NCBI GenBank assembly: GCA_965215385.1
Contig: OZ244059.1
Coordinates: 1,798,001 to 1,862,000, forward strand
Direction: 5' to 3'
Length of the DNA: 64,000 nt
Source: JAPORY01 sp965215385
GTDB lineage: Bacteria; Pseudomonadota; Alphaproteobacteria; Rhodobacterales; Rhodobacteraceae
The notes beneath the pieces were generated by a model that did no database searches, was not told the origin of the DNA, and saw only the letters and a program-made list of their open reading frames with translations. Positions 54,911 through 64,000 of the stretch are shown in pieces. Each line of letters begins with the position of its first letter. The first letter of the stretch is position 1. The position numbers and the translations under genes are program-made.

Positions 54911-56260
54911 ATGTCCGGGATCCCCCACGATCACTACAAGCCAAAATCAAGAGCCGAAAACTGGCTTCACAGTCGTCTGCCAGTAATCGGGCTCATTCAT
55001 ACTACGATGACAATTCCAACCCCGAAAAATCTCAATTGGATGTGGATTTGGGGGATCGTATTGATGTTCTGTTTGGTACTACAGATCGTCACCGGAGTTG
55101 TCTTAGTCATGCACTACACCCCGCATACCGATTTAGCTTTCGCGTCAATCGAGCACATCATGCGCAACGTTAATGGTGGGCATATGCTACGCTACCTACA
55201 CATGAACGGGGCGTCGCTATTTTTCTTAGCAGTGTATCTGCACATCTTTCGTGGCCTTTACTACGGCTCCTACAAGTCTCCCCGGGAAGTCACTTGGATC
55301 ATCGGTATGTTAATTTACCTAATGATGATGGGTACAGCGTTTATGGGTTATGTGTTGCCTTGGGGGCAAATGTCTTTCTGGGGCGCGACTGTTATCACCG
55401 GATTGTTTGGTGCTGTGCCTTTCGTCGGGGATGCCCTTCAGACTTGGTTACTAGGTGGCCCAGCGGTCGACAATGCGGCCTTGAATCGCTTCTTTTCGCT
55501 GCATTATTTGTTGCCCTTTGTTATTTTTGGACTGGTAATCGTCCATGTCTGGGCGTTTCACACCACCGGCAATAACAATCCAACCGGCGTCGAAGTGCGC
55601 CGAGTATCGAAGGCCGCGGCACAAAAAGATACCTTACCGTTCTGGCCTTACTTCGTGATCAAGGATTTGTTTGCGCTCGCCGTGATTTTGGCGGCCTTTT
55701 GGGCTGTGGTCGGCTTTATGCCCAACTACTTGGGGCACCCGGATAATTACATTGAGGCGAACCCGCTAGTCACGCCGGCGCACATCGTGCCAGAGTGGTA
55801 TTTTCTCCCGTTCTACGCGATACTGAGAGCCTTTGATACCGACGTCTGGATTGTGATCGCGACCAATTGGATAACGGGCGGAATTATCGACGCCAAGTTC
55901 TTCGGGGTTTTGGCGATGTTTGGCTCAATTGTTGTCATGGCACTCGCCCCGTGGCTTGATACCTCATCGGTGCGCTCTGGGCGCTATCGGCCAATGTTCA
56001 AGTGGTGGTTCTGGCTATTTGTGATCAATTTTATTGTACTCACTTGGGTCGGTGCGCGTCCCGCCGAAGGCATTTACCCGTATATCGCACTTCTAGGATC
56101 CACGTACTGGTTCTTTTTCTTCCTCGTGATCCTGCCGTTACTCGGCGTAATTGAAAAGCCTGACAAACAACCCGAAACGATTGAGGAAGATTTTGCGGCG
56201 CATTACTCTGATGATGCTACCGCACCGGATTCGGATTTACAGGCAACCCCTGCCGAGTGA
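54911..56260 (+). CDS. petB: Cytochrome b subunit of the bc1 complex
   Basis: A 449-residue integral protein with eight membrane spans. Heme ligands are visible in the pairs HMLRYLHMNGASLFFLAVYL HIFRGLYYGSYKSPREV and ALNRFFSLHYLLPFVIFGLV IVHVWAFHTTGNNNPTG (split here; His of the H...H pattern spaced 13-14 residues). The Qo site PEWYF motif is present (IVPEWYFLPFYAILRAF), and GYVLPWGQMSFWGATVITGL is the cd helix region. Ribosome site is weak. The last bases overlap the GTG alternative of petC. Confidence 0.97.
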   Translation: MSGIPHDHYKPKSRAENWLHSRLPVIGLIHTTMTIPTPKNLNWMWIWGIVLMFCLVLQIVTGVVLVMHYTPHTDLAFASIEHIMRNVNGGHMLRYLHMNGASLFFLAVYLHIFRGLYYGSYKSPREVTWIIGMLIYLMMMGTAFMGYVLPWGQMSFWGATVITGLFGAVPFVGDALQTWLLGGPAVDNAALNRFFSLHYLLPFVIFGLVIVHVWAFHTTGNNNPTGVEVRRVSKAAAQKDTLPFWPYFVIKDLFALAVILAAFWAVVGFMPNYLGHPDNYIEANPLVTPAHIVPEWYFLPFYAILRAFDTDVWIVIATNWITGGIIDAKFFGVLAMFGSIVVMALAPWLDTSSVRSGRYRPMFKWWFWLFVINFIVLTWVGARPAEGIYPYIALLGSTYWFFFFLVILPLLGVIEKPDKQPETIEEDFAAHYSDDATAPDSDLQATPAE

Positions 56261-56277
56261 TAAAGGACCGCATTGTG

Positions 56278-57066
56278 ATGATAAAGAAGCTTGGCATTCC
56301 GAGCATAGTCGCTCTAGTCTTCTCTGCAAATACCGTATTCGCTGCTGGCGCGGCGGGCTATGTGAAGGATTACTCGTTCTCGTTTGAGGGGCCGTTTGGC
56401 ACTTTCGACCAGAACCAACTGCAACGCGGCTTGCAAGTTTACACCGAAGTCTGTGCGTCTTGTCACGGCTTGCAGTATGTGCCGATTCGCACCCTTGCTG
56501 ACCCTGATGGCCCGGGATTACCAGAAGAGCAAGTTCGGGCTTTTGCCGAGAATTATGAGGTCTTTGATCCTGAATTAGATGACTTTCGGGTTGCCAAACC
56601 GAGTGATCATTTTCCTGGCTCGGCCCTTGAAACTGCCCCGGATCTTTCGGTCATGACCAAAGCGCGGGCCGGTTTTCACGGCCCCTATGGTTTAGGGCTG
56701 GCGCAGTTATTTAGAGGTGGTGGTGGGCCTGAATACCTAGCATCACTCTTGACGCACTACACTGGCGAGGAAAAGGAAGAAGCGGGGTCCATCCTTTATG
56801 GTAATGAAACCTTTTCAACCGGTTACTTGTCGATGGCCCCGCCATTGTGGGAGGATGCGGTTGAGTATGCGGACGGGACAGCAGCGACTGTTGAGCAAAT
56901 GGCACGTGATGTCGCCGCCTTTCTAACTTGGACAGCAGAGCCAAAGATGATGGCGCGAAAACAAGCTGGTTTTGTCGGGGTGCTGCTGCTCGCAATTCTG
57001 TCGGTCTTGCTTTATCTGACCAACAAACGGCTTTGGGCACCGATAAAGGGCAAGCGAACGAGTTAG
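56278..57066 (+). CDS. petC: Cytochrome c1 subunit of the bc1 complex
   Basis: A 262-residue protein with a cleavable signal peptide (MIKKLGIPSIVALVFSANTV, then FAAGAAG). The heme c site is CASCH at residues 59-63, the axial Met lies in the MAPPLWEDAVEYADG region, and the C-terminal anchor GFVGVLLLAILSVLLYLTNK RLWAPIKG is typical. GTG 56257 would also work and overlaps petB by four bases; ATG 56278 gives the standard signal start. Completes the operon. Confidence 0.95.
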   Translation: MIKKLGIPSIVALVFSANTVFAAGAAGYVKDYSFSFEGPFGTFDQNQLQRGLQVYTEVCASCHGLQYVPIRTLADPDGPGLPEEQVRAFAENYEVFDPELDDFRVAKPSDHFPGSALETAPDLSVMTKARAGFHGPYGLGLAQLFRGGGGPEYLASLLTHYTGEEKEEAGSILYGNETFSTGYLSMAPPLWEDAVEYADGTAATVEQMARDVAAFLTWTAEPKMMARKQAGFVGVLLLAILSVLLYLTNKRLWAPIKGKRTS

Positions 57067-57615
57067 TTTTACCGCCGGGTACAGTTTCGCGTCGCGATTC
57101 CAACAGTCCGGAAAATCCGCAGCCGGAAACGATCCTGCATCAACTGTTGACCGAACAACAGCAACGCGCTGAGTCTCGTTTTCGCCTTGATAGGAAACAG
57201 AGATACGGGAACCTCTGCAATGGGCGTGATGACTGTGCGCCTGATTGCGAGTTTTTTCAACCAGGCGCGAGGTATACAGTTCTCATATCGTTGCAAAGTA
57301 TGTGATCAAAGCATTTTCCGGTGCATTTGAGCAGTAGGACCCGGATCTCATTCGTATCCCTGTCACAAGTCGGCGAATTACCATCGGTGACAGAGACTGC
57401 AAAAGGCGAATTGTTCGTCGCATATTTGTTGCACCGAACTTGATCTTCGATTCCCAAACCCCCTAAGTCACCTCTTGTCGGTCAGGCTTTAGCCGTCAAA
57501 AAGACTGTGAGATGAGCGCGCATTCCTAAAATGCTCGGTTTTGGTTGCGTTCGTCCATGACAGACGGGCGATCATTGTATCTCTTGTTATCAAAATTGCT
57601 AGCGGAGATAACTCC
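57067..57615. other. Intergenic region, nothing assigned
   Basis: 549 bases after petC. Short minus-strand frames show no family likeness. No strong terminator stem detected. Confidence 0.4.
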
Positions 57616-59217
57616 ATGACCCGCAAACCCTTACCCATCGGTATTCAAGATTTTAGCAGACTACGCGAGAAAAACTGCTATTATGTTGATAAAACCCAAA
57701 TTATTCGATCTCTAGTTGACCAACTCGATCACGTCTTTCTCTCGCGACCGCGCCGATTTGGAAAAAGCCTGCTGATCGATACGCTACGAGTGCTGTTTGA
57801 GGGGCGGCAAGAGTTACTCCAAGGGCTCGCAATCTATGATGACTGGGATTGGTCGGTCTCCCATCCCGTTCTCCGGTTGAGCTTTGCTGGCAAGTATAAC
57901 GAGGCGAAAGATCTTGAGCGAAATATCCAGGCGCAACTCAATGCCACTGAACGCCGTGCTGGATTGTCGACCTCTGCCAGTGAGAGCGGGCCGGAGCGTC
58001 TCTTTGATCTACTGGATCGCCTGCACGCGCAAACGGGCCAACGCGTGGTGGTCTTGGTCGATGAGTATGACAAGCCCATTCTAGATGTCCTGAATGATCC
58101 CGAACTTGCCCGTGCTAATCGCGACTACTTGCGCGGTTGCTACGGCATTATTAAGGACAGCGCCCAACATATCCGATTCGTTTTTGTTACCGGGATTAGC
58201 ATGTTTTCGAAGGTCAGTTTGTTTTCTGGTCTTAACAATCTGAAGGATATTAGCCTTGATCCGCGCTATGGGACCCTGTGTGGCTAAACCGATGAGGATA
58301 TTGATACGGTGTTTGCGCCCGAACTTGACGGGCTTGACCGGGATCAGATCCGCACTTGTTATAATGGCTACAATTGGCGTGGAGACCAACAGCTCTATAA
58401 TCCGTTTGACGTACTCTTGCTGTTCGATCACCGCGAATTCGGCCCCTACTGGTTTAAGACGGCCTCACCAAGTTTTCTATTTGAGACGCTCAATTCGAGA
58501 TCGATCACTCCAATGGACTTCGAAGGCCGAATGGCGGATGAGTCACTGGTTTCCATATTTGATGTCGACGATATCAGCGTTGAGGCGCTCTTGTTCCAGT
58601 CGGGATATCTTACCATTACCGAAGAACGACAAGATAATTTTGATCGGCTATATCGACTGGATTATCCCAATCAGGAGGTTCGTATCAGCTTGAATCGGGG
58701 CTTACTTGCCTATCTTACCAACAATCATCCGATGCCGAGAGCGGCGGGCCACAACCTACTCGTTAGCCTTAAAACAAACGACTTTGGCGGATTTGCTCGT
58801 GAATTCAAAGCCAAACTGGGTTCCCTTCCCTATCAATGGAATACAACTGGTAACTTAGCCCGTTATCAAGCTTGGTATGCAAGCCTCTTACACATGAGTT
58901 TGCAGTCAGCCGGGGTGAATGTTCGTTGCGAGGAATCTTCAAGCCAGGGACGCGCCGATATGGTGGCCGAGATAGATGATTAGATCTTCGTGATTGCGTT
59001 CAAGATGGCTAAATATGTAGATGGGGCCGATCAGGCAGAGGTCGAGAAGGCGACTGAAAGGGCTCTCAAAGCAGCTTTCGAACAGATGCGGGAGTGCGGC
59101 TATGGCAACAGGTATCGCGCAAGCGGCCAACGGGTTCATCTGATCGCGGCAGTATGCGGGCACGATGAACGCAACCTGCTGAAGGTACAGGTTGAGCCAG
59201 CGCAACTTGACTGTTAA
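57616..59217 (+). pseudogene. AAA ATPase with C-terminal PD-(D/E)XK nuclease domain, two nonsense codons
   Basis: A single frame of 534 codons from ATG 57616 (GGAG upstream) to TAA 59217. N-terminal MTRKPLPIGIQDFSRLREKN CYYVDKTQ then HVFLSRPRRFGKSLLIDTLR is the start and Walker A of the AAA_34-like/DUF1703 family. VVVLVDEYDKPILDVLNDPE is Walker B. Then RFVFVTGISMFSKVSLFSGL. TAA at 58285-58287 (codon 224) where relatives have Tyr after the Cys-Gly of the sensor region; the frame continues at TDEDIDTVF..., with LLFQSGYLTITEE and NPEVRxSLN-like NQEVRISLNRGLLAYLTNN. TAG at 58981-58983 (codon 456) precedes IFVIAFKMAKYVDGADQAEV, the K of the nuclease motif (VxExK). Length is normal for the family. 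Dead, but only recently. Confidence 0.85.
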
Positions 59218-59375
59218 TCCATCCTCAAAGGCATCAATATGAGGGAGCGATTCTTGTTGTCGGACGATTGTGGGATTTTTCTGGCCTAGCAAGTTTTCCA
59301 AATTGGCGCGACAATTTTTTTGCTGTATAGAAGCGGTCTGACACCGCGAGTAACCCGCATTATCGCTTAACGGGC

Positions 59376-60032
59376 TTACTTTGAGCGAATTGCCGCTCGA
59401 AGTTGTTGGAAAAAACTCCGACGGCCTGATTCCCCGAACGCGGCAGCGTCCCAGCGATCAATCAGTTGTTCAATCGTTGGTTCAATACGATTGCGACGAA
59501 ACCGTCGCCATCGAATCCAACCAGCGTATCCGAAGGTGGCGAGCGTACCGAGTATCACAATATTGAGCCACGGTATGATCCTGACATCAGAACTATTGAC
59601 GGCGCGAAGTCTGACGGCATTTGGATAGATTGAGAAAAGTTCGTTGCGCCAGCCGTAGTGGCGAATGATCACCCATTGCGGCTCAGCTTTCGTTGAAACG
59701 AGATCAACAGCTTGCGCCTGCAAATTGGCACTTGATATCTTGAAATATGGCGGCCATCCCCAACCCGTATCCTCGTTGCGATAGACCATCGTCTTGTCAT
59801 TTGCGAAAAACGCTTCAATAAATCGGACGTCACGATCTTGGCGATTTTGGTCTTGTCCAATATCCGACTGCGCCCAGAAAAGCGAATTGCCACCAAAGTC
59901 AACCCGCCGCGTGTCGGTGTTTACAATTCGGACGATATCGTTCTGCGGCAGGGTATAATGAAAAAAGCCAACGACGGTCATCAATAGCAAAAGCCGCGCC
60001 ATCCACTTTACGTAAACCACCTTGTCGCTCAA
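59376..60032 (-). CDS. DUF1523 membrane-associated protein
   Basis: A 218-residue protein with two membrane spans: LLLLMTVVGFFHYTLPQNDI at the N-terminus and IPWLNIVILGTLATFGYAGW near the C-terminus, between which lies a periplasmic domain (VRIVNTDTRRVDFGGNSLFW, DTGWGWPPYFKISSANLQAQ). The NTDTRR and DTGWGWPPYFK blocks are signatures of the alphaproteobacterial DUF1523 family. Function unknown. Four-base overlap with the upstream gene. Confidence 0.8.
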   Translation of the reverse strand: MSDKVVYVKWMARLLLLMTVVGFFHYTLPQNDIVRIVNTDTRRVDFGGNSLFWAQSDIGQDQNRQDRDVRFIEAFFANDKTMVYRNEDTGWGWPPYFKISSANLQAQAVDLVSTKAEPQWVIIRHYGWRNELFSIYPNAVRLRAVNSSDVRIIPWLNIVILGTLATFGYAGWIRWRRFRRNRIEPTIEQLIDRWDAAAFGESGRRSFFQQLRAAIRSK

Positions 60033-60295
60033 GCAAAATTTGTCAGGTAAATCAGCAGCGAAATCAGCGTCAGCGGCACGACGTACACCCCGAGAAACAA
60101 CCGGCGCTGAACCGATTTATTTGTCGCGGCTAATCCTGCACGGATATAGGCATCACGGTCACCAACGCGCCCACCTGATCCCCATTCTGCCTCAAGTTTC
60201 TCCCGTCTGATGGCTCTAAAATGGAGGTATAAGCAAACATATATGACGGTGAGTGCCACAAACAGAATGGCGAGTATACGAATAGCACCGAGCAT
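60029..60295 (-). CDS. Small membrane protein found with DUF1523
   Basis: An 88-residue protein with two spans: IRILAILFVALTVIYVCLYL and RLFLGVYVVPLTLISLLIYL. Between them is a polar loop EAEWGSGGRVGDRDAYIRAG. ATG 60295 has AAGGA at good distance. It overlaps the DUF1523 gene by four bases and the pair is conserved together in alphaproteobacteria (recalled), so they likely form one functional unit in the inner membrane. Confidence 0.75.
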   Translation of the reverse strand: MLGAIRILAILFVALTVIYVCLYLHFRAIRREKLEAEWGSGGRVGDRDAYIRAGLAATNKSVQRRLFLGVYVVPLTLISLLIYLTNFA

Positions 60296-60853
60296 TGTAT
60301 TCCTTTTTAGCAATCTCTGATCAAGGTCTGCGACTAACTATTCATGTCAAATCTCGGCCGCAAATTCTATCACCATTTAGGCTGACGGTAATCACTCGAC
60401 TCTCATAGGCTCTCGGGTCGGTCTTGCGCCGCGTGAGTGTTCAACATTTGTAACTTCGTTACTACAACATCTTACGTCGGCGAACAACTCGCCGCCAGAC
60501 TGCTGATCTTTGCGCCGGTAGAGATTGACAATTCTAGTCGCCTGGTTCTTCATACGCATTGATCTCCAGTCGTTAAATCTACCCATACTCGCCCTACTGA
60601 TTAGACTGGCTGTAAGGAAAACGGGCAGTGATGCCGATGCCGAACACGACAGTGCTGTAAGGGCGAATGGTTTCAATCCGAGAAGAATATTGGTCACTGT
60701 GGCACTGTTTTTGGTTGGGAAGTGCGGCTATCATTATCATTCGCTAGTGTCTCGGTTGGAAATATATCATGTTCTTGGCTTCCCAAGCAGCTAAAACATT
60801 GCATATCAGACCGTCTCGGTTTGGTTTTGAGTATTCTCGATAAATTCTAGTTC
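60296..60853. other. Intergenic region, nothing assigned
   Basis: 558 bases. An 101-codon minus frame and an 89-codon plus frame overlap each other and look like chance. No RNA gene found. Confidence 0.4.
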
Positions 60854-61160
60854 CTACGAATTCGAAATTGATGTTTTGCCAAGCGTTCCAAGTAGTTTTA
60901 GCACCTCATCCTTATTCAGAGATTTCTTACTTATAATTTTCTTAATGTCCGGGCGATCAAGTGGTAAAACTCGCATTGCAAACAAAGGCCATCGATAGGT
61001 CGATTAATACCGCTTGGTTCTATCGGGAAACACAAACATTGATGCGCCATCATTGTCACAGTCATATTGAAGAATATACGCCCGATCTTCGCACATCAAA
61101 TTACCAACCAGTCTTTTCCATACCCCGTATGTTTTGATAAACTTCAAGAACGCGCCCCCT
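60854..61160 (-). pseudogene. Remnant of an unknown gene with one internal TAA
   Basis: A minus-strand frame reads AFLKFIKTYGVWKRLVGNLM then CEDRAYILQYDCDNDGASMF and VFPDRTKRY, TAA, STYRWPLFAMRVLPLDRPDI KKIISKKSLNKDEVLKLLGT (split), stop at 60854. The composition and length look like real coding text with one nonsense codon at about 61002. I do not recognise a family. An upstream TAA near 61165 bounds it; the true start is unknown. Confidence 0.35.
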
Positions 61161-61745
61161 TTTTATCGGCAGGTGACTCCGAAATGATCTGTAACCCTCA
61201 ACTCTTACGGTATTTCAGTATTGAACCAAGAAACCCGCTCAAAATTATAGTTCCTTCGAAATATGCTCAATCCTGTAGTTCAGCAGGTCGCAGATCAAAC
61301 CTATTCGAAACTGCGAGATTATTCGGCGGCAGTTTAGCGGCAGCAGATGCTGCCGGATATCACAAATTGTAGCGGTCTTGAAACTTGTTAAAAGCGCATC
61401 TTGATCGCTTCATTTATTATTGCCAAATAGGTGCTTGATCAAAGCAAACTCATTGCTATTCACGCTGTTAGCAAGGCTTACAATCGGTGACGATCTATTA
61501 GCATATTGCTCGCCTGCATTGACATTCTATAGTTTCGTGCCTGCCGACCGAGGATTTTTCAGTCACCGATATTATGAGTTTTGGCACATTGGTGTGTGTT
61601 TGTTATGCCGTTCTCATCCTGATCGTCTTGCTGTAGAGAAGTATTAGTGTAAAAGGTGTCGATCAGTTTGCCGACAGTCCTGGTTCCTTGCTCATCTTGG
61701 GAAGCGACCGTTTGAGTTGAGACCAAATTGGAGACCCAAAGAGTT
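61161..61745. other. Gap upstream of gabD, nothing assigned
   Basis: 585 bases. No recognisable frame. The promoter of the following dehydrogenase should be here, not located. Confidence 0.4.
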
Positions 61746-63221
61746 ATGTTGCAATCTACAACCAATCTCAAGTCCCTGCTGCATGATCCCAAACTGCTAG
61801 CGACTCGCTCTTTTGCGAACGGCGACTGGATAGAGGGCGATCACGGCACTTTTCCGATTTTAAATCCATCTCGTGGCGATGAGATTGCGCACGTCGCTGA
61901 CTTGTCACGGGCACAAATCTCGCAAGCCGTTGCTGCCGCCGAAACGGCGCAACGGGAATGGGCAAATCGAACGGGTAAAGAGCGTAGTACCCTGATGCGT
62001 ACTTGGTATGAATTGATTATCGAGAACGCTGATGACTTAGCGACAATCCTGACCGCCGAGCAAGGTAAACCGCTTGCTGAAGCGAAGGGTGAAATACTTT
62101 ATGGTGCGTCGTTCATTGAGTTTTTTGCCGAAGAGGCCAAGCGTGTCTATGGCGAAATCATCCCCGGGCACCAGCACGACAAGCGAATCCTAGTGATGAG
62201 GCAGCCAGTGGGGGTGACGGCCTCCATTACCCCATGGAATTTTCCGAATGCGATGATTGCTCGCAAGGTAGGACCAGCACTTGCGACCGGCTGTACGATG
62301 GTCGCCAGGCCAGCGGCACAAACACCATTGAGTGCTACAGCGTTGGCGGTTTTGGCGGAACGCGCTGGCATCCCTTCGGGGGTGCTAAGCATCGTGACGT
62401 CATCCCGGGCCTCAGAGGCTGGCCTAGAATTTTGTCAAAATCCTACAGTACGTAAGTTATCCTTTACCGGTTCTACTGCGGTGGGCCGACAGCTACTGCG
62501 CCAGGCGGCAGATAAAATAACAAAATGTTCCATGGAACTTGGCGGCAACGCCCCGTTCATCGTATTCAATGACTCTAATCTTGATGCCGCAGTTGCTGGA
62601 GCGATTATCTGCAAATATCGCAACAACGGTCAAACCTGCGTTTGTGCCAATCGCATTTATGTGCAAGGCAGCATCTATGAAAGCTTCGCCGAAAAACTGC
62701 AATCAGAGGTTAACAAACTGAAAGTTGGCGACGGACTTTCTGACGATACGGACATCGGTCCGCTGATTAATCAGGATGCGGTTTGCAAAGTCCAAGAACA
62801 CCTACAGGATGCAAAAGATCACGGTGGTCAGGTTTTAATCGGTGGCGACGTTCACGACTTAGGAGGAAATTTTTTTCAGCCCACCATCGTGGCGAATGTT
62901 ACCCAAGAAATGAGAGTTGCCCAAGAAGAGACTTTTGGCCCGCTCGCCCCGTTGTTTCGATTTGAAACGGAGGAGGAAGTGATCGCGATGGCCAATGACA
63001 CGATTTTTGGCTTGGCGGCGTATTTCTATACGCAAGATGTTGCACGCGTATACCGCGTTGCCGAGGCACTTGAGTATGGGATCGTCGGAGTTAACACCGG
63101 CATTATTTCAACCGAACTTGCGCCCTTTGGCGGCGTCAAGCAATCTGGCCTTGGACGAGAGGGCAGCCGCTATGGTATCGACGACTATCTCGAACTCAAA
63201 TACATCTGCTTATCCGTATGA
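61746..63221 (+). CDS. gabD: NAD(P)-dependent succinate-semialdehyde dehydrogenase-like
   Basis: A 491-residue aldehyde dehydrogenase. NAD site and catalysis: LSFTGSTAVGRQLLRQA (cofactor loop), SMELGGNAPFIVFNDSNLDA with the base Glu, NGQTCVCANRIYVQGSIYES with the nucleophilic Cys, and TFGPLAPLFRF. The overall order and ITPWNFPNAMIARKVGPALA match GabD. ATG 61746 is preferred over TTG 61728. The pathway is GABA or succinate semialdehyde use; related glutarate semialdehyde activity is possible. Confidence 0.87.
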   Translation: MLQSTTNLKSLLHDPKLLATRSFANGDWIEGDHGTFPILNPSRGDEIAHVADLSRAQISQAVAAAETAQREWANRTGKERSTLMRTWYELIIENADDLATILTAEQGKPLAEAKGEILYGASFIEFFAEEAKRVYGEIIPGHQHDKRILVMRQPVGVTASITPWNFPNAMIARKVGPALATGCTMVARPAAQTPLSATALAVLAERAGIPSGVLSIVTSSRASEAGLEFCQNPTVRKLSFTGSTAVGRQLLRQAADKITKCSMELGGNAPFIVFNDSNLDAAVAGAIICKYRNNGQTCVCANRIYVQGSIYESFAEKLQSEVNKLKVGDGLSDDTDIGPLINQDAVCKVQEHLQDAKDHGGQVLIGGDVHDLGGNFFQPTIVANVTQEMRVAQEETFGPLAPLFRFETEEEVIAMANDTIFGLAAYFYTQDVARVYRVAEALEYGIVGVNTGIISTELAPFGGVKQSGLGREGSRYGIDDYLELKYICLSV

Positions 63222-63465
63222 ATTGCTGCCATATTAATGGTAGTTGACGCAACTTGCCGAAGTCCTTTTTTTTGCTGAGTGCAATCCTCGCCCAGTTTAT
63301 TGATAACATCCGCCCCAACCGCCCCAACCGCCGCGGTCTCCGTGGCGTTTGAATAGAGTAAATTATTTGGTAAGGGTGCTACCCGGCTTGTCGTCACGCC
63401 AATGCCAAGTTCGTCAGTTTCTTGGCTTGGAGGTACGAAGGCTACCTTATTTTGTGCGGGAGGAT

Positions 63466-63490
63466 GTCTAGGGGCACAGTGCCCCTAGAC
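63466..63490. terminator. Perfect 12-base palindrome between two convergent genes
   Basis: GTCTAGGGGCAC, one base, GTGCCCCTAGAC. A 12-base perfect inverted repeat between gabD and ibpA, which converge. It may be a bidirectional terminator, but neither side is followed by a T run, so a protein-binding site or Rho-dependent end is equally possible. Confidence 0.5.
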
Positions 63491-63512
63491 AATGGGTGTT
63501 GCGATTTGAGAT

Positions 63513-63977
63513 TTAGCTTACGCTACCCTCTATGGCTTTGCCATTGCTGTGCGATGAAGCAATCTCGATTTGGCGGGGTTTAAGAGCCTCGGGAATTTCC
63601 CGCCGCAGATCAATGTGAAGCATACCATCCTCATGGGAAGCTGCCTCTACTCGGACATGCTCGGCAAGCTGGAACTTGCGCTCAAACGCCCGGGTTGCAA
63701 TCCCACGATGCAGGAAATTGCGATTATCAGCTTCGTCAGCAGATTTGCTACCACTGATAATGAGGTTGTGCTCTCGAACCTCCACGCCGAGTTCACTGGC
63801 GGAGAATCCAGCAACAGCAATAGAGATACGATACGAGTCGTCAGCCGTCTTTTCGATGTTGTAGGGCGGGTAGCTCGACTGACTGACGTCATTGGTTAGG
63901 ACTCGATCCATCAGATCGGCAATTTGGTCATAGCCGACTGTGGCGCGATAGAGTGGAGTAAAATCAAGTGTACGCAT
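63513..63977 (-). CDS. ibpA: Small heat shock protein, IbpA/Hsp20 family
   Basis: A 154-residue chaperone that holds unfolding proteins for DnaK and ClpB. N-terminus MRTLDFTPLYRATVGYDQIA is characteristic of alphaproteobacterial IbpA/HspA. The alpha-crystallin domain spans ~35-130 (PPYNIEKTADDSYRISIAVA GFSASELGVEV, split here; LIISGSKSADEADNRNFLHR GIATRAFERKFQLAEHVRVE), and the C-terminal IEI of RQIEIASSH is the I-x-I motif. ATG 63977 sits nine bases from GAGG; ATG 63992 lies before the site. Terminal ends converge with gabD. Confidence 0.92.
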   Translation of the reverse strand: MRTLDFTPLYRATVGYDQIADLMDRVLTNDVSQSSYPPYNIEKTADDSYRISIAVAGFSASELGVEVREHNLIISGSKSADEADNRNFLHRGIATRAFERKFQLAEHVRVEAASHEDGMLHIDLRREIPEALKPRQIEIASSHSNGKAIEGSVS

Positions 63978-64000
63978 TGTCATTATCCTCATTTGAGCGA

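Noticed and set aside
2000..59217. Reassignment of TGA to Trp or TAG to Gln in this genome
   Set aside because: Core genes use TGG for Trp and end in TAA, TAG or TGA, and TAA also appears as an internal stop; frameshifts accompany several of the stops. Decay explains the pattern better.
61067..61372. 101-codon plus-strand gene
   Set aside because: The opposite strand carries a more convincing remnant; this frame shows no motif.
1..64000. CRISPR array or rRNA operon
   Set aside because: No regularly spaced repeats and no rRNA-like stretches were seen on reading through.

Overview
This window looks like a chromosomal segment of an alphaproteobacterium, a judgement from gene families rather than a computed phylogeny. 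The evidence is a fbcF-B-C style cytochrome bc1 operon, a DUF2125 lipid-interacting-like secreted protein, the DUF1523 / small membrane protein pair, a complex I NDUFA9-like SDR, a PmbA - CysQ-like - LpxK cluster, and a FitAB/VapBC pair. Housekeeping genes are intact and compact; accessory genes are heavily decayed.

Layout. 1-5.8 kb: accessory DNA with a truncated Rpn-type nuclease, an intact VapBC pair, a secreted lysozyme-like gene with a stop at the signal peptide junction, a HigA-type antitoxin whose toxin is only a stump, an uncharacterised gene frameshifted in a T run, a HEPN-like protein and the first 54 codons of a C5-cytosine methyltransferase. 6-37.4 kb: mostly core genes: fmt, def, a PatB/MalY C-S lyase, a decayed AAA ATPase, an SDR, DUF2125, pmbA, a CysQ-like phosphatase, lpxK, a YeeZ-like SDR, an MFS (Atg22/UMF1-like) transporter, yggT, an NDUFA9-like SDR, uppP, gltD, gltB, mtgA, a GST, a Dam methylase remnant, queG, msrB-msrA, a BMP-family binding protein with a decayed duplicate, and tsaB. 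37.4-50.5 kb: a graveyard of mobile DNA: two 1474-bp insertion sequences sharing the same disabling lesions, an intact IS30-family transposase, fragments of IS4-like and ISKra4-like transposases, two more fragments of the lysozyme-like secreted family, two intact secreted or anchored proteins of unknown role and an intact AAA ATPase. 50.5-64 kb: core genes again: NfuA/NifU-like scaffold, class IV aminotransferase, EamA transporter, petABC, a full-length AAA/PD-(D/E)XK gene with two nonsense codons, the DUF1523 pair, gabD-like dehydrogenase and an IbpA-type Hsp20.

How the genes work together. The core part covers envelope building (lpxK, uppP, mtgA), respiration (petABC, NDUFA9-like), ammonium assimilation (gltBD), translation initiation and protein N-terminus processing (fmt, def), tRNA modification (queG, tsaB), and oxidative and heat stress repair (msrAB, ibpA). 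The most striking global feature is that many accessory genes remain open over their whole length except for one or two in-frame stop codons, commonly at positions where tryptophan or glutamine is expected. This points to recent and continuing gene loss, as in a genome under relaxed selection. No rRNA, convincing tRNA or CRISPR array was seen.
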